A DNA stretch of 5,675 bases from Myxococcales bacterium. Its GTDB lineage: Bacteria; Myxococcota_A; Polyangia; Fen-1088. The stretch covers positions 1 to 5,675 of the forward strand of contig PMZX01000127.1 of NCBI GenBank assembly GCA_003170035.1, written 5' to 3'. The notes beneath the pieces were generated by a model. That model did no database searches. It was not told the origin of the DNA and saw nothing but the letters and a program-made list of their open reading frames with translations. Made by a program: the position numbers and the translations under genes. This document shows positions 1 through 5,675 of the stretch, piece after piece (the first letter of the stretch is position 1; each line of letters starts with the position of its first letter).

Positions 1-2031
1 CTAGATAACGCGAGGGACGCCGTCGGAACGATCAGGGAGTCCGCGCTCGCGTTGGAAATCAGCAACCAAACGCTGGGTCAGCGGGTCGTCACACTGGCAG
101 GTCTGGCGCGCCAGATCCTTCAACTGGTCCTTGTGGGCTGGACTCAGGGCGGTCACATGGGCCATCGCCACAACCATGTCGGCCTGCTTGGCGAAGGCTT
201 CATAGACCACGCGCAGAACCTCGGGACGTTGCCGCATCAAGATCTCGAAGTTCCTCGTCCACCGGTCGGCCGCGTGCCGGATACTCGGATCTGGGCTCTT
301 CAGATCCCGGAGGTAGCGCGGCTTCTTCTCGGCGTACTTGTGTTCGATGGCCTGCTGGTCGTCGCAGACGAGCAGGTCCAGACTCTCGAACATGTGGATC
401 ACTTCCTGCAGCGTCCACTTGGAGGCCGTGGGCTGGCTAGGCTGGCTCGGCGGCGGATTGGGCGGCATCGCCTCGTCTCGCTGGATTGCAGGTTTGCTCC
501 GGTCGATCACGATATCTGCCCTCCGACCCGTGGCGAGATCGATCGCAGAGCCGCGGATGATGCCGCTCTGGTCGAAGCTCAGCTTGACCTTGACCAGTTG
601 GCCCTTGGGTCGTCCCGGCGGCAGGCCCGTGATCGCGAATTCCATGAGCTGCTCACACTGGGTGACCTCGCTCGCGTCCCCCTTGTACACGGTCAGAGGG
701 ATCTCCGTCATCCCGTCTTCCGCGGTGCGGAACTCTTTCTCGAATTCCCTTCCGTACTCCGCATTGGCCGGGATGATGACAGCGTTGTACCGCTTGATTG
801 TCCCCTCCGCGTCAGCGCGCAGCACTTCCACGCCCACTGAGTAGAGGGTGGTGTCGGTCAAGCCACCGACAGCGACCCGCGTTTTCTGGACCGTGCCGTC
901 GGCTTTGGCGACAGGCACCACGACCGTATTTCCAGACTGGAGCAGGTGCGCCCAGTAGGCTGCTCCGATGGTGACCAGCAGCTCCGGATTGCGATGCTGC
1001 AGCGGCGGGCAGCCGGTCACTCCTTCGATCATCTTGCGGACCATCGGCATGCGACTCGGTCCGCCGGTCAACATGACCTCGATCTGATCGCAGCGAATGC
1101 CTTGTTTCTCCGCTTCCTTGAGGACACGGGTGAGCAACATCTCGGTCTGTAGGAGCTTGTCGCGCGTCCGGTCCTCGAACTCGACCAGCGTGACATCGAC
1201 CTGGTGGTTGGCCAAATCACCGATGATGGACACGTTGCCCATTCTGCCCAGCTGCCGCTTGGCCTTTTCACAGTTGTCGAGCAAGAGGGCCTCGTTCTTT
1301 GGGTCCTGCCAGACATCGATCCCGTGCTGCTGGATGATCTTCTCGGCCACGATCTCGGCCAGCGCGCGGTCCCAATCGAGCCCGCCGAGTTGGGCGTTGC
1401 CGTCTTTGCACAGAGTCTCGATCTTCAGGTTGACTGGGCCATCGGCGTTCTGGCCGGCCGTGGCGTGGATCAGGGTGACATCGAAGGCTCCGCCGCCCAG
1501 GTCGTAGACCAGCAGATGGCGGTCCATGATGTCGGCCGCCTTGTCGACCGCGAAGGCCAGCACGGCCGCATGGGGTTCGGGCAACAGCGCCAACACGTTC
1601 AACCCGGCGAGTCTTCCGGCCTCTTCGGTGGCCGCTCGCTCGTTGTCACCGAAGTAGGCAGGCACCGTGATCACGACGTCCTTGACCTCTTCGCCCAGGA
1701 AGATCTGCGCGTCTCGGCTGAGAACTCGCAGAATCTCGGCGGAAACCTCCTGCGGGCTGTAGGTTATGCCGTCCATGGCGGGGGTCTGGTGTCCGGTGCC
1801 CATGGAGCGCTTGATACCGACCACCACCCGCTCCGGAAACTGACGAGCCGCGTTCCAGGCCGCGTCGCCCACGACCGGGGGCCCGCCAGCGGGATAGTAG
1901 ACGATGGACCGGATGATCTTGGCTCCGTCCGCCGACTCCAGATCAATGGTGTCGACCCGCGTGTTGTAGCTGTCGTACCAAGAGATGGCCGAGTAGGTCG
2001 TCCCCAGGTCTATTCCGCAACGCACGCCCAT
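1..2031 (-). CDS. Hsp70-family (DnaK-like) protein with divergent C-terminal domain
   Basis: This gene encodes a cytoplasmic Hsp70-type ATPase of 676 residues, complete, with stop TAG at 1-3. The nucleotide-binding domain (about residues 4-365) shows GIDLGTTYS (6-14), the catalytic-type lysine in GIKRSMG (K74), VITVPAYFGDN (120-130), the conserved Glu in PEP (E152), YDLGGGAFDVT (176-186) and the adenosine motif LTGGPSRMPMV (321-331). The usual Thr of the DLGGGTFD loop is Ala182, so ATP turnover may be altered. Residues about 385-515 match a beta-type substrate-binding domain, with FRTAEDG, GLPPGRPKGQ and a DQSGIIRGSAIDLATG stretch. A proline-rich linker (522-534) leads to a helical domain (538-676) that is not the normal DnaK lid. 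I chose ATG at 2031, not the upstream in-frame GTG at 2076, because an excellent AAGGAGGA lies just before it and the GTG extension would translate that site. It is the second gene of an operon and may be the client-binding partner of the upstream fusion protein. It is too divergent to be housekeeping DnaK. Confidence 0.93.
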   Translation of the reverse strand: MGVRCGIDLGTTYSAISWYDSYNTRVDTIDLESADGAKIIRSIVYYPAGGPPVVGDAAWNAARQFPERVVVGIKRSMGTGHQTPAMDGITYSPQEVSAEILRVLSRDAQIFLGEEVKDVVITVPAYFGDNERAATEEAGRLAGLNVLALLPEPHAAVLAFAVDKAADIMDRHLLVYDLGGGAFDVTLIHATAGQNADGPVNLKIETLCKDGNAQLGGLDWDRALAEIVAEKIIQQHGIDVWQDPKNEALLLDNCEKAKRQLGRMGNVSIIGDLANHQVDVTLVEFEDRTRDKLLQTEMLLTRVLKEAEKQGIRCDQIEVMLTGGPSRMPMVRKMIEGVTGCPPLQHRNPELLVTIGAAYWAHLLQSGNTVVVPVAKADGTVQKTRVAVGGLTDTTLYSVGVEVLRADAEGTIKRYNAVIIPANAEYGREFEKEFRTAEDGMTEIPLTVYKGDASEVTQCEQLMEFAITGLPPGRPKGQLVKVKLSFDQSGIIRGSAIDLATGRRADIVIDRSKPAIQRDEAMPPNPPPSQPSQPTASKWTLQEVIHMFESLDLLVCDDQQAIEHKYAEKKPRYLRDLKSPDPSIRHAADRWTRNFEILMRQRPEVLRVVYEAFAKQADMVVAMAHVTALSPAHKDQLKDLARQTCQCDDPLTQRLVADFQRERGLPDRSDGVPRVI

Positions 2032-2036
2032 GCGAG

Positions 2037-2044
2037 TCCTCCTT
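2037..2044 (-). promoter_or_regulatory. Shine-Dalgarno site of the downstream Hsp70 gene
   Basis: The minus strand reads AAGGAGGA here, with the AGGAGG core at 2038-2043 and six bases before the ATG at 2031. This near-perfect site decides the start of the gene against the GTG at 2076, which lies inside a hairpin and has no comparable site. Confidence 0.85.
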
Positions 2045-2064
2045 CGCTTCTTGCTAGTTCTTTT

Positions 2065-2092
2065 CCGGGGCGCCACGTTGTGGCGCCGCCGG
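2065..2092 (-). other. Strong intercistronic hairpin
   Basis: A perfect 8-bp inverted repeat, GGCGCCAC (2069-2076) and GTGGCGCC (2080-2087), flanks a 3-base loop. It extends by four more pairs, CCGG (2065-2068) with CCGG (2089-2092), across one bulged base at 2088. It lies between the stop codon of the fusion gene (2108-2110) and the Shine-Dalgarno of the next gene (2038-2043). No T-run follows it on the minus strand, so it does not look like a Rho-independent terminator. An mRNA-stability or processing element that sets the ratio of the two proteins is possible, as is a palindromic protein-binding site. Confidence 0.6.
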
Positions 2093-2107
2093 GCTGCGCG
2101 CCGCCAC

Positions 2108-4576
2108 TCATCGGCCTCTGGACTCCCGGAGGCTTATCTCCGCCTTTCGCCCCAGATCCGCCGGGTCGGTGAACATGGCACAGGTGTGCGCCTTCATGAC
2201 TCGATTCTTGAATTCCAGCAACTTGGCATAGGCCGCCGGGTCGCCCTCCACCATATCCGCCGTGATCGGAGCGGTCTTGTCCATGACAAACATGCATACC
2301 GGTTTCCTGCTGGCAATTGCCTGCCGATATTCCAGTTCGGTCATCGACAGTCCGCTGCCGGAGTCGATGTATCCGTAGCGCATGCCGAGAACGCCGACGT
2401 AGACCTCCGTCTGACCGACCTTGCGGCGAATCAAGTCAGCGGGAGCCTGCCCAGCCGCGCCGAACTCCTCCATCCCGACGAACTTGAGCTGTAGCTTCTC
2501 AATCACCGACCTCACCACTTCACGATGCGGCCGGAGGTCGGTCGATGTCGAGCTCACGAAAACGGAGGCCGGGACACAGGTGGCGTCCGAAGGCACGGCG
2601 CCTGTCAATTCCAACTCGTAGCCTGCGCGCAGTTGCTGGACCTCTTCCAGCTGTCGTCTCAGGTGTTCCAGGGCCGGGGGAGCGGAATCTGGGTCGTCAG
2701 CGGCTAGGGCATGAACCAGGGCGGCCTCGAGCTGGTTCCGGCGCCGGTCCAGATGCCGCAGCATTGTGAAGATCTGATGCCTTCGCTCGGTTTCCTCGAT
2801 TTGGCGGGGATCGAGCGTTCCGGCTTTGGCAGGCGGCTCATCAAGAGAGTACCCAGAGCTCGACGCTGTCGCGGTCAAACCGAGGGTACGCCCGGCGAAT
2901 GCCTCGAAGAACATGAAGAAATCGACCCTGTCCATCTGGCCGCGACGGTCCATGAGGTACAGCTCGACCTGGTACTCCTCCGGCGAATCGAGCAGGAAGT
3001 CGACCACGGCGCCCGCCATCTGCGAAGCTACGATCTCGTACGGTATCTGAGCAACCCCCGCGCCAATGGCCGGGAAGGCCACGGATCGGCACTCCAACGC
3101 GCGAAGAAGATTGAGCGAGCGTTGGGTGGTTTGACGGACGATAGCGTCGCCGGGGAGCGTCTGCGCGTGATCCCGCCCGAGCGTGACGGCGTGAAAAACG
3201 TACTTGGCGCGCAAATCGCCAGCCGACGTGACGATGACATCGCCGACCTTGGCCGGCACCATCTTGCGTGCCTCCGCCCCTATTCGACTGCCACCGGCCG
3301 CACCGATGGAGGCAGACACGCCGCCTCCCATCGAGAGAAGAAAATCATCTGAGCTCACCAGGACTTCGGCCTCGGACCTCGTGAGGTCGCCAAAGACCAG
3401 GGTGATGGTGGAACGGCCCACTTGATAGACTCGAGACACGCTGCTGCCTGCCGGAACGCGAGAGGGAGCACCGTGGTTTGAGGCGCGCGGTGTTGGCGAT
3501 TCGACAAGGCCTCCGGATGGCCGGCGCGGCCGAACCTGGGCGCTCGCCAGAATGGCCGCCCCAAGCGTCACCATCAGTTCCGGCTCCCGCGTATGCACCA
3601 CCTGTTTGCCGGATGCCTCTTCGAAGGCAAGAGCCATGCGGCGCAGGCGGCTCGATCCTCCGACCAAGAGAATGCGATCCAGATCCGCCCAGGTCATGTT
3701 GGCCTTCTCCAGCGCCTCGGCCGCACAGGCCACCACGGTCTGCATGCGCCATTCAGTACGCACTTCGAACTCCTCGCGTGTCACGACCACCTGCTCTATG
3801 CGTCCCTGCAAGCGACACGGGATGGCAACTTCGGTCACGCGTGACAGGTCGCGTTTGGCCTGCTCGCATGCCTCGTAGAACATCCGGCTGGCGACCAGAT
3901 CGTCGCGTGGGTCTTCTCCCAAGCGTTCCTTGATCCGATCCGCCGCGAGGTCGGCCAGTTCCATCGACCAGTCGTCTCCACCTAGTTGGTGGTTACCGGT
4001 CGCGGCGAGAGGAATGAAGACTCCCTTTTCAAATGTGAGGACCGTGGCACCGAACATTCCTCCACCGAGGTCACACACCATGATCTTCTCGCCGTCGTGC
4101 ATCGGCCCGACGCCGTAGCAGACCGCAGCCGCAATGGGCTCCTTCACGATCTCACGCACCTTGAGGCCGGCCAGCTCGCCCGCGCGCTTGGTATTCTCGA
4201 TCTCGACCGAATCGAAGTAGGCAGGGCAAGTGATGACCGCCTCGATGATAGGCTGGCCAAGAGAATGCTCTGCGTCCTCCTTCAGGACCTTGATGATCTC
4301 GGCCGAGATCTGCACAGCATCCAAGCCCTGGAAGCGATACTCAGGGTCGCCAATCACTCGTTTGATCCAGCGCACGACGTGCTCCTGGTCGGTCACCCAT
4401 TGGTTGAGCGCGGCCTCGCCCACCACCGTTGGACCGGCACCAACACGCACGACCGAAGGTGTCCTGAGGCGGCCTTCCGAGTTCTGAATGACCTGGGGCC
4501 GCCCCTGCCCATCGACATACGCGGCAGCCGAGAACGTTGTGCCGAGATCTATTCCGACAACTAGCTTATCACTCAT
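2108..4576 (-). CDS. Hsp70 NBD - macro domain - DUF4062 fusion protein
   Basis: This gene encodes an 822-residue multidomain protein that starts at ATG 4576 and stops with TGA at 2108-2110. Residues about 4-345 are an Hsp70 nucleotide-binding domain: GIDLGTTFS (8-16), WIKRVIGD (K72), VITCPAYF (114-121), VKEPIAAAVCYG (E146), CDLGGGMFG (168-176) and LLVGGSSRLRRM (303-314). The loop has Met174 and Gly176 where Hsp70s usually have Thr and Asp. There is no VLLLDVTP-type linker and no substrate-binding domain. Residues about 389-560 are a macro domain: GDLT (396-399), SMGGGVSASIGAAGG (415-429), GDVIVTSAGDL (445-455), FHAV (461-464) and FPAIGAG (501-507). Residues about 590-656 are charged and helical, probably coiled coil. 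Residues about 669-815 match DUF4062: SVFVSSTSTDL (671-681), EVYVGVLGMRYG (724-735) and SMTELEYRQA (744-753). No signal peptide or membrane segment is seen, so it is likely cytoplasmic. It is the first gene of the operon. Nucleotide-dependent sensing or signalling, perhaps in phage defence, is my inference; the family is not one I can name. Confidence 0.93.
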   Translation of the reverse strand: MSDKLVVGIDLGTTFSAAAYVDGQGRPQVIQNSEGRLRTPSVVRVGAGPTVVGEAALNQWVTDQEHVVRWIKRVIGDPEYRFQGLDAVQISAEIIKVLKEDAEHSLGQPIIEAVITCPAYFDSVEIENTKRAGELAGLKVREIVKEPIAAAVCYGVGPMHDGEKIMVCDLGGGMFGATVLTFEKGVFIPLAATGNHQLGGDDWSMELADLAADRIKERLGEDPRDDLVASRMFYEACEQAKRDLSRVTEVAIPCRLQGRIEQVVVTREEFEVRTEWRMQTVVACAAEALEKANMTWADLDRILLVGGSSRLRRMALAFEEASGKQVVHTREPELMVTLGAAILASAQVRPRRPSGGLVESPTPRASNHGAPSRVPAGSSVSRVYQVGRSTITLVFGDLTRSEAEVLVSSDDFLLSMGGGVSASIGAAGGSRIGAEARKMVPAKVGDVIVTSAGDLRAKYVFHAVTLGRDHAQTLPGDAIVRQTTQRSLNLLRALECRSVAFPAIGAGVAQIPYEIVASQMAGAVVDFLLDSPEEYQVELYLMDRRGQMDRVDFFMFFEAFAGRTLGLTATASSSGYSLDEPPAKAGTLDPRQIEETERRHQIFTMLRHLDRRRNQLEAALVHALAADDPDSAPPALEHLRRQLEEVQQLRAGYELELTGAVPSDATCVPASVFVSSTSTDLRPHREVVRSVIEKLQLKFVGMEEFGAAGQAPADLIRRKVGQTEVYVGVLGMRYGYIDSGSGLSMTELEYRQAIASRKPVCMFVMDKTAPITADMVEGDPAAYAKLLEFKNRVMKAHTCAMFTDPADLGRKAEISLRESRGR

Positions 4577-4578
4577 TT

Positions 4579-4590
4579 CCTTCCCTCTCT
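4579..4590 (-). promoter_or_regulatory. Shine-Dalgarno site of the fusion gene
   Basis: The minus strand has a purine run, AGAGAGGGAAGG, directly upstream of the ATG at 4576. The GAGGG core lies about six bases from the start codon. It supports this start, which also places the Hsp70 phosphate-1 motif at the expected distance from the N-terminus. Confidence 0.7.
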
Positions 4591-4642
4591 GGCGTCATCC
4601 AGTGCCGATTGCTGGCGACAGCGCAACGATACTATCCGATTG

Positions 4643-4658
4643 GGTGCGGCCACGCACC
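4643..4658. promoter_or_regulatory. Possible operator: 6-bp inverted repeat upstream of the operon
   Basis: GGTGCG (4643-4648) and CGCACC (4653-4658) form a perfect inverted repeat around a 4-base spacer, about 67-82 bases upstream of the fusion gene start. It lies next to a weak -10-like GATAGT on the minus strand (4631-4636), where a regulator could act on the operon promoter. In GC-rich DNA a repeat of this size can arise by chance. Confidence 0.2.
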
Positions 4659-4888
4659 GAGTTGGGCACAGCTACAAGAGCGACGAGGCGTTGGGTGGCT
4701 GCGGCCGACCAAAGCCAGTCCCACAGGATCAGTTCCAACGACTGCCATGCCTGGCAGAACCCCGCGATTTCTCAAGGCTCTCGCAGCAGCTGGCAGTCGA
4801 TCCCGCGGATCTTCACGCCGCGACCAAGGTCGCCGCCAACGGTGCAAGTTCGCCACGTCTCTCGGGATCGCCAAAGCAACATCCGACG

Positions 4889-4918
4889 TTGAAATCTGCC
4901 CATGGAATCGGCCATGAT
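4889..4918 (+). promoter_or_regulatory. Possible weak sigma-70 promoter of the lipoprotein gene
   Basis: TTGAAA (4889-4894) matches the -35 consensus at five of six positions. CATGAT (4913-4918) matches the -10 consensus at four of six, with an 18-base spacer. It lies about 60 bases upstream of the first ATG of the lipoprotein. A second TTGAAA at 4928-4933 has no well-spaced -10. The organism's promoter consensus is unknown, so this is weak evidence. Confidence 0.2.
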
Positions 4919-4977
4919 GGATGCGCCTTGAAACTGGACATCAGCTATCAGAACCGTCGGATTGCCTTCGCCGAATC

Positions 4978-5675
4978 ATGAAGCCTGGAACGCCGATGAG
5001 AACTGCTTTCCTCTGTCTCCTTGCCATCCTGCTCGCGGCCTGCAGATCGACCACCTCGTCATCGCAAGGCCCGGGCACCACCAGCCCCGACGCTGCGGCC
5101 CTCACCGACGCCGCCCAGGCGGACCGGGCGCCTGCCAGCGACGGCCAGGCCAGCGGCATCGCGTCGACCACGCAAACCACAACGGGGACCCGCACGACAT
5201 CGGGCACGGGGACCAGCACCGGATCCGGGTCTAGCACCGGCGCGGGTACGGCGACGTCGTCTGCATCGGGAACCGGCACCGGCTCGGCCAGCAGTACCGG
5301 ATCCGAGTCTGGCACCGGGACGGGTAGCACCACGCGCACGATATCGACCACAGTAACCAGCACCGGCACGAGGACCGGCTCAACCACGGGCAGCGCAACC
5401 GGAACGGGCACCGCCAGTGGAACCGGGAGCAGCAGAACCGGCAGTGTGACCAGCACCGGCAGTTCCACCGGCGGCAGTCCGTGGAAGCCAAGCAGCACCC
5501 CGACCATCAGTTGGGACTGGCAGATCGGCGCATCCTCCGACGCCGCCATCATCCCGCCCACAGGCTCGCAGATGATCGACGTGGATGGGTTCAACGTCAG
5601 CGCCGCGAAGGTGGCGGCCCTGCACGCCGCCGGGCTCAAGGTCGTATGCTATCTGGACGTGGGCAGCTACGAGAC
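4978..5675 (+). CDS. Lipoprotein with Thr/Ser/Gly linker and GH114-type glycoside hydrolase domain (partial)
   Basis: An open frame runs from ATG 4978 to the right edge without a stop (232 codons seen). It begins with a lipoprotein signal peptide: a short basic start, the hydrophobic stretch AFLCLLAILLAAC and a lipobox LAAC with Cys22 (codon 5041-5043). An in-frame ATG at 4996 gives a shorter 15-residue signal and is an equally possible start; neither has a strong ribosome binding site, though GGA lies seven bases before 4996. Residues about 61-166 are a low-complexity Thr/Ser/Gly tether. From about residue 176 the sequence looks like the start of a GH114 (TM1410-like, endo-alpha-1,4-polygalactosaminidase) domain: ISWDWQIGA (177-185), MIDVDGFNVSAAKVAALHAA (199-218) and KVVCYLDVGSYE (221-232). 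The likely role is cleavage of galactosaminogalactan-type or other amino-sugar polysaccharides outside the cell or in the periplasm. The rest of the catalytic domain lies beyond the window. The gene is divergent from the Hsp70 operon and has no evident functional link to it. Confidence 0.87.
   Translation, partial: MKPGTPMRTAFLCLLAILLAACRSTTSSSQGPGTTSPDAAALTDAAQADRAPASDGQASGIASTTQTTTGTRTTSGTGTSTGSGSSTGAGTATSSASGTGTGSASSTGSESGTGTGSTTRTISTTVTSTGTRTGSTTGSATGTGTASGTGSSRTGSVTSTGSSTGGSPWKPSSTPTISWDWQIGASSDAAIIPPTGSQMIDVDGFNVSAAKVAALHAAGLKVVCYLDVGSYE
5158..5475 (+). repeat. Low-complexity ACCGGCAC-rich tract encoding a Thr/Ser/Gly linker
   Basis: About 318 bases inside the lipoprotein gene are built of short imperfect recurrences such as ACCGGCAC, AGCACCGG and GGCACGGG, in frame with codons for Thr, Gly and Ser. 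No exact long tandem unit is visible. The product would be a flexible, possibly O-glycosylated tether between the lipidated cysteine and the hydrolase domain. The reverse strand shows a long open frame here only because the composition excludes stop codons. Confidence 0.7.

Larger units (their letters stand above)
4577..4977. other. Divergent non-coding region with short inverted repeats
   Basis: About 400 bases separate the minus-strand operon from the plus-strand lipoprotein gene. Open frames exist on both strands, but their translations show no recognisable domain and no convincing ribosome binding site, so I call no gene. The region should hold both promoters. Perfect short inverted repeats are visible: GGTGCG/CGCACC (4643-4658), CTGCCA/TGGCAG (4742-4757), GATCC/GGATC (4799-4811) and GCGACC/GGTCGC (4820-4833). 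No clear strong sigma-70 promoter is visible for the operon; a GATAGT box on the minus strand (4631-4636) lacks a good -35 partner. I see no tRNA-like structure and no CRISPR-like repeat. Confidence 0.55.

Noticed and set aside
2032..2076. Upstream GTG start giving a basic 15-residue N-terminal extension on the Hsp70 protein
   Set aside because: The extension is the translation of the Shine-Dalgarno region; the ATG at 2031 has an ideal AAGGAGGA upstream, and the protein then starts just before the phosphate-1 motif as Hsp70s do.
2065..2092. Rho-independent terminator between the two Hsp70 genes
   Set aside because: The stem is strong but is not followed by a T-run on the minus strand; on the plus strand a G/C-rich sequence follows.
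1204..2172. Long plus-strand frame of 322 codons (also 52-840, 2711-3352 and 3986-4564)
   Set aside because: These frames are antisense to clear Hsp70, macro and DUF4062 coding sequence and their translations show no domain; long antisense frames are common in GC-rich genes.
1..4576. Housekeeping dnaK locus
   Set aside because: Both proteins are divergent in the phosphate-2 loop, one lacks any substrate-binding domain and carries macro and DUF4062 domains, and no dnaJ or grpE gene is visible.
4640..4981. Possible small gene in the divergent region (plus strand; also minus 4632-4874)
   Set aside because: There is no recognisable domain and no good ribosome binding site, and open frames on both strands of the same stretch suggest chance.
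5158..5475. CRISPR array or exact tandem repeat
   Set aside because: The recurrences are short, imperfect and irregularly spaced, and they follow the reading frame of a Thr/Ser/Gly linker.
4941..5639. Long minus-strand frame rich in Val-Pro-Val/Leu-Pro-Val repeats
   Set aside because: It is antisense to the lipoprotein's low-complexity linker. The repeats mirror Gly/Thr/Ser codons, while the plus frame has a lipobox and GH114 motifs.

Overview
The window is GC-rich and comes from a bacterium. It holds three protein genes: a two-gene operon on the minus strand and, divergent from it, the start of a lipoprotein gene on the plus strand that runs off the right edge. The serine/threonine/glycine-rich linker in the lipoprotein, the GC content and the elaborate domain fusions would suit a Myxococcota-like or other complex soil/aquatic bacterium. 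That is only an impression; no marker gene here settles the taxonomy.

Layout. Positions 1-2031 (minus) encode a 676-residue Hsp70-family protein with a nucleotide-binding domain, a recognisable beta substrate-binding domain and an unusual C-terminal helical domain. Positions 2108-4576 (minus) encode an 822-residue fusion: an Hsp70 nucleotide-binding domain with no substrate-binding domain, then a macro domain, a helical/coiled-coil stretch and a C-terminal DUF4062 domain. The 76-base gap between the two genes holds a strong hairpin and the Shine-Dalgarno sequence of the downstream gene. Positions 4577-4977 are a non-coding divergent upstream region with several short inverted repeats. From 4978 a lipoprotein begins with a lipobox, a roughly 100-residue Thr/Ser/Gly linker and the first part of a GH114-type glycoside hydrolase domain.

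How it may work. The fusion gene is transcribed first and the Hsp70 gene second, so the two are probably co-expressed. DUF4062 usually sits at the N-terminus of STAND (NACHT/NB-ARC-type) signalling proteins and is thought to be TIR-like. Macro domains bind ADP-ribose derivatives. Here the nucleotide switch appears to be an actin-like Hsp70 ATPase instead of a STAND ATPase. Both Hsp70 domains carry changes in the phosphate-2 loop, and the macro domain lacks the Asn/Asp pair of MacroD-type hydrolases, so sensing or signalling looks more likely than ordinary protein folding or ADP-ribose removal. A conflict or defence role is a hypothesis from domain content, not something the sequence proves. 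The lipoprotein gene is probably functionally unrelated.
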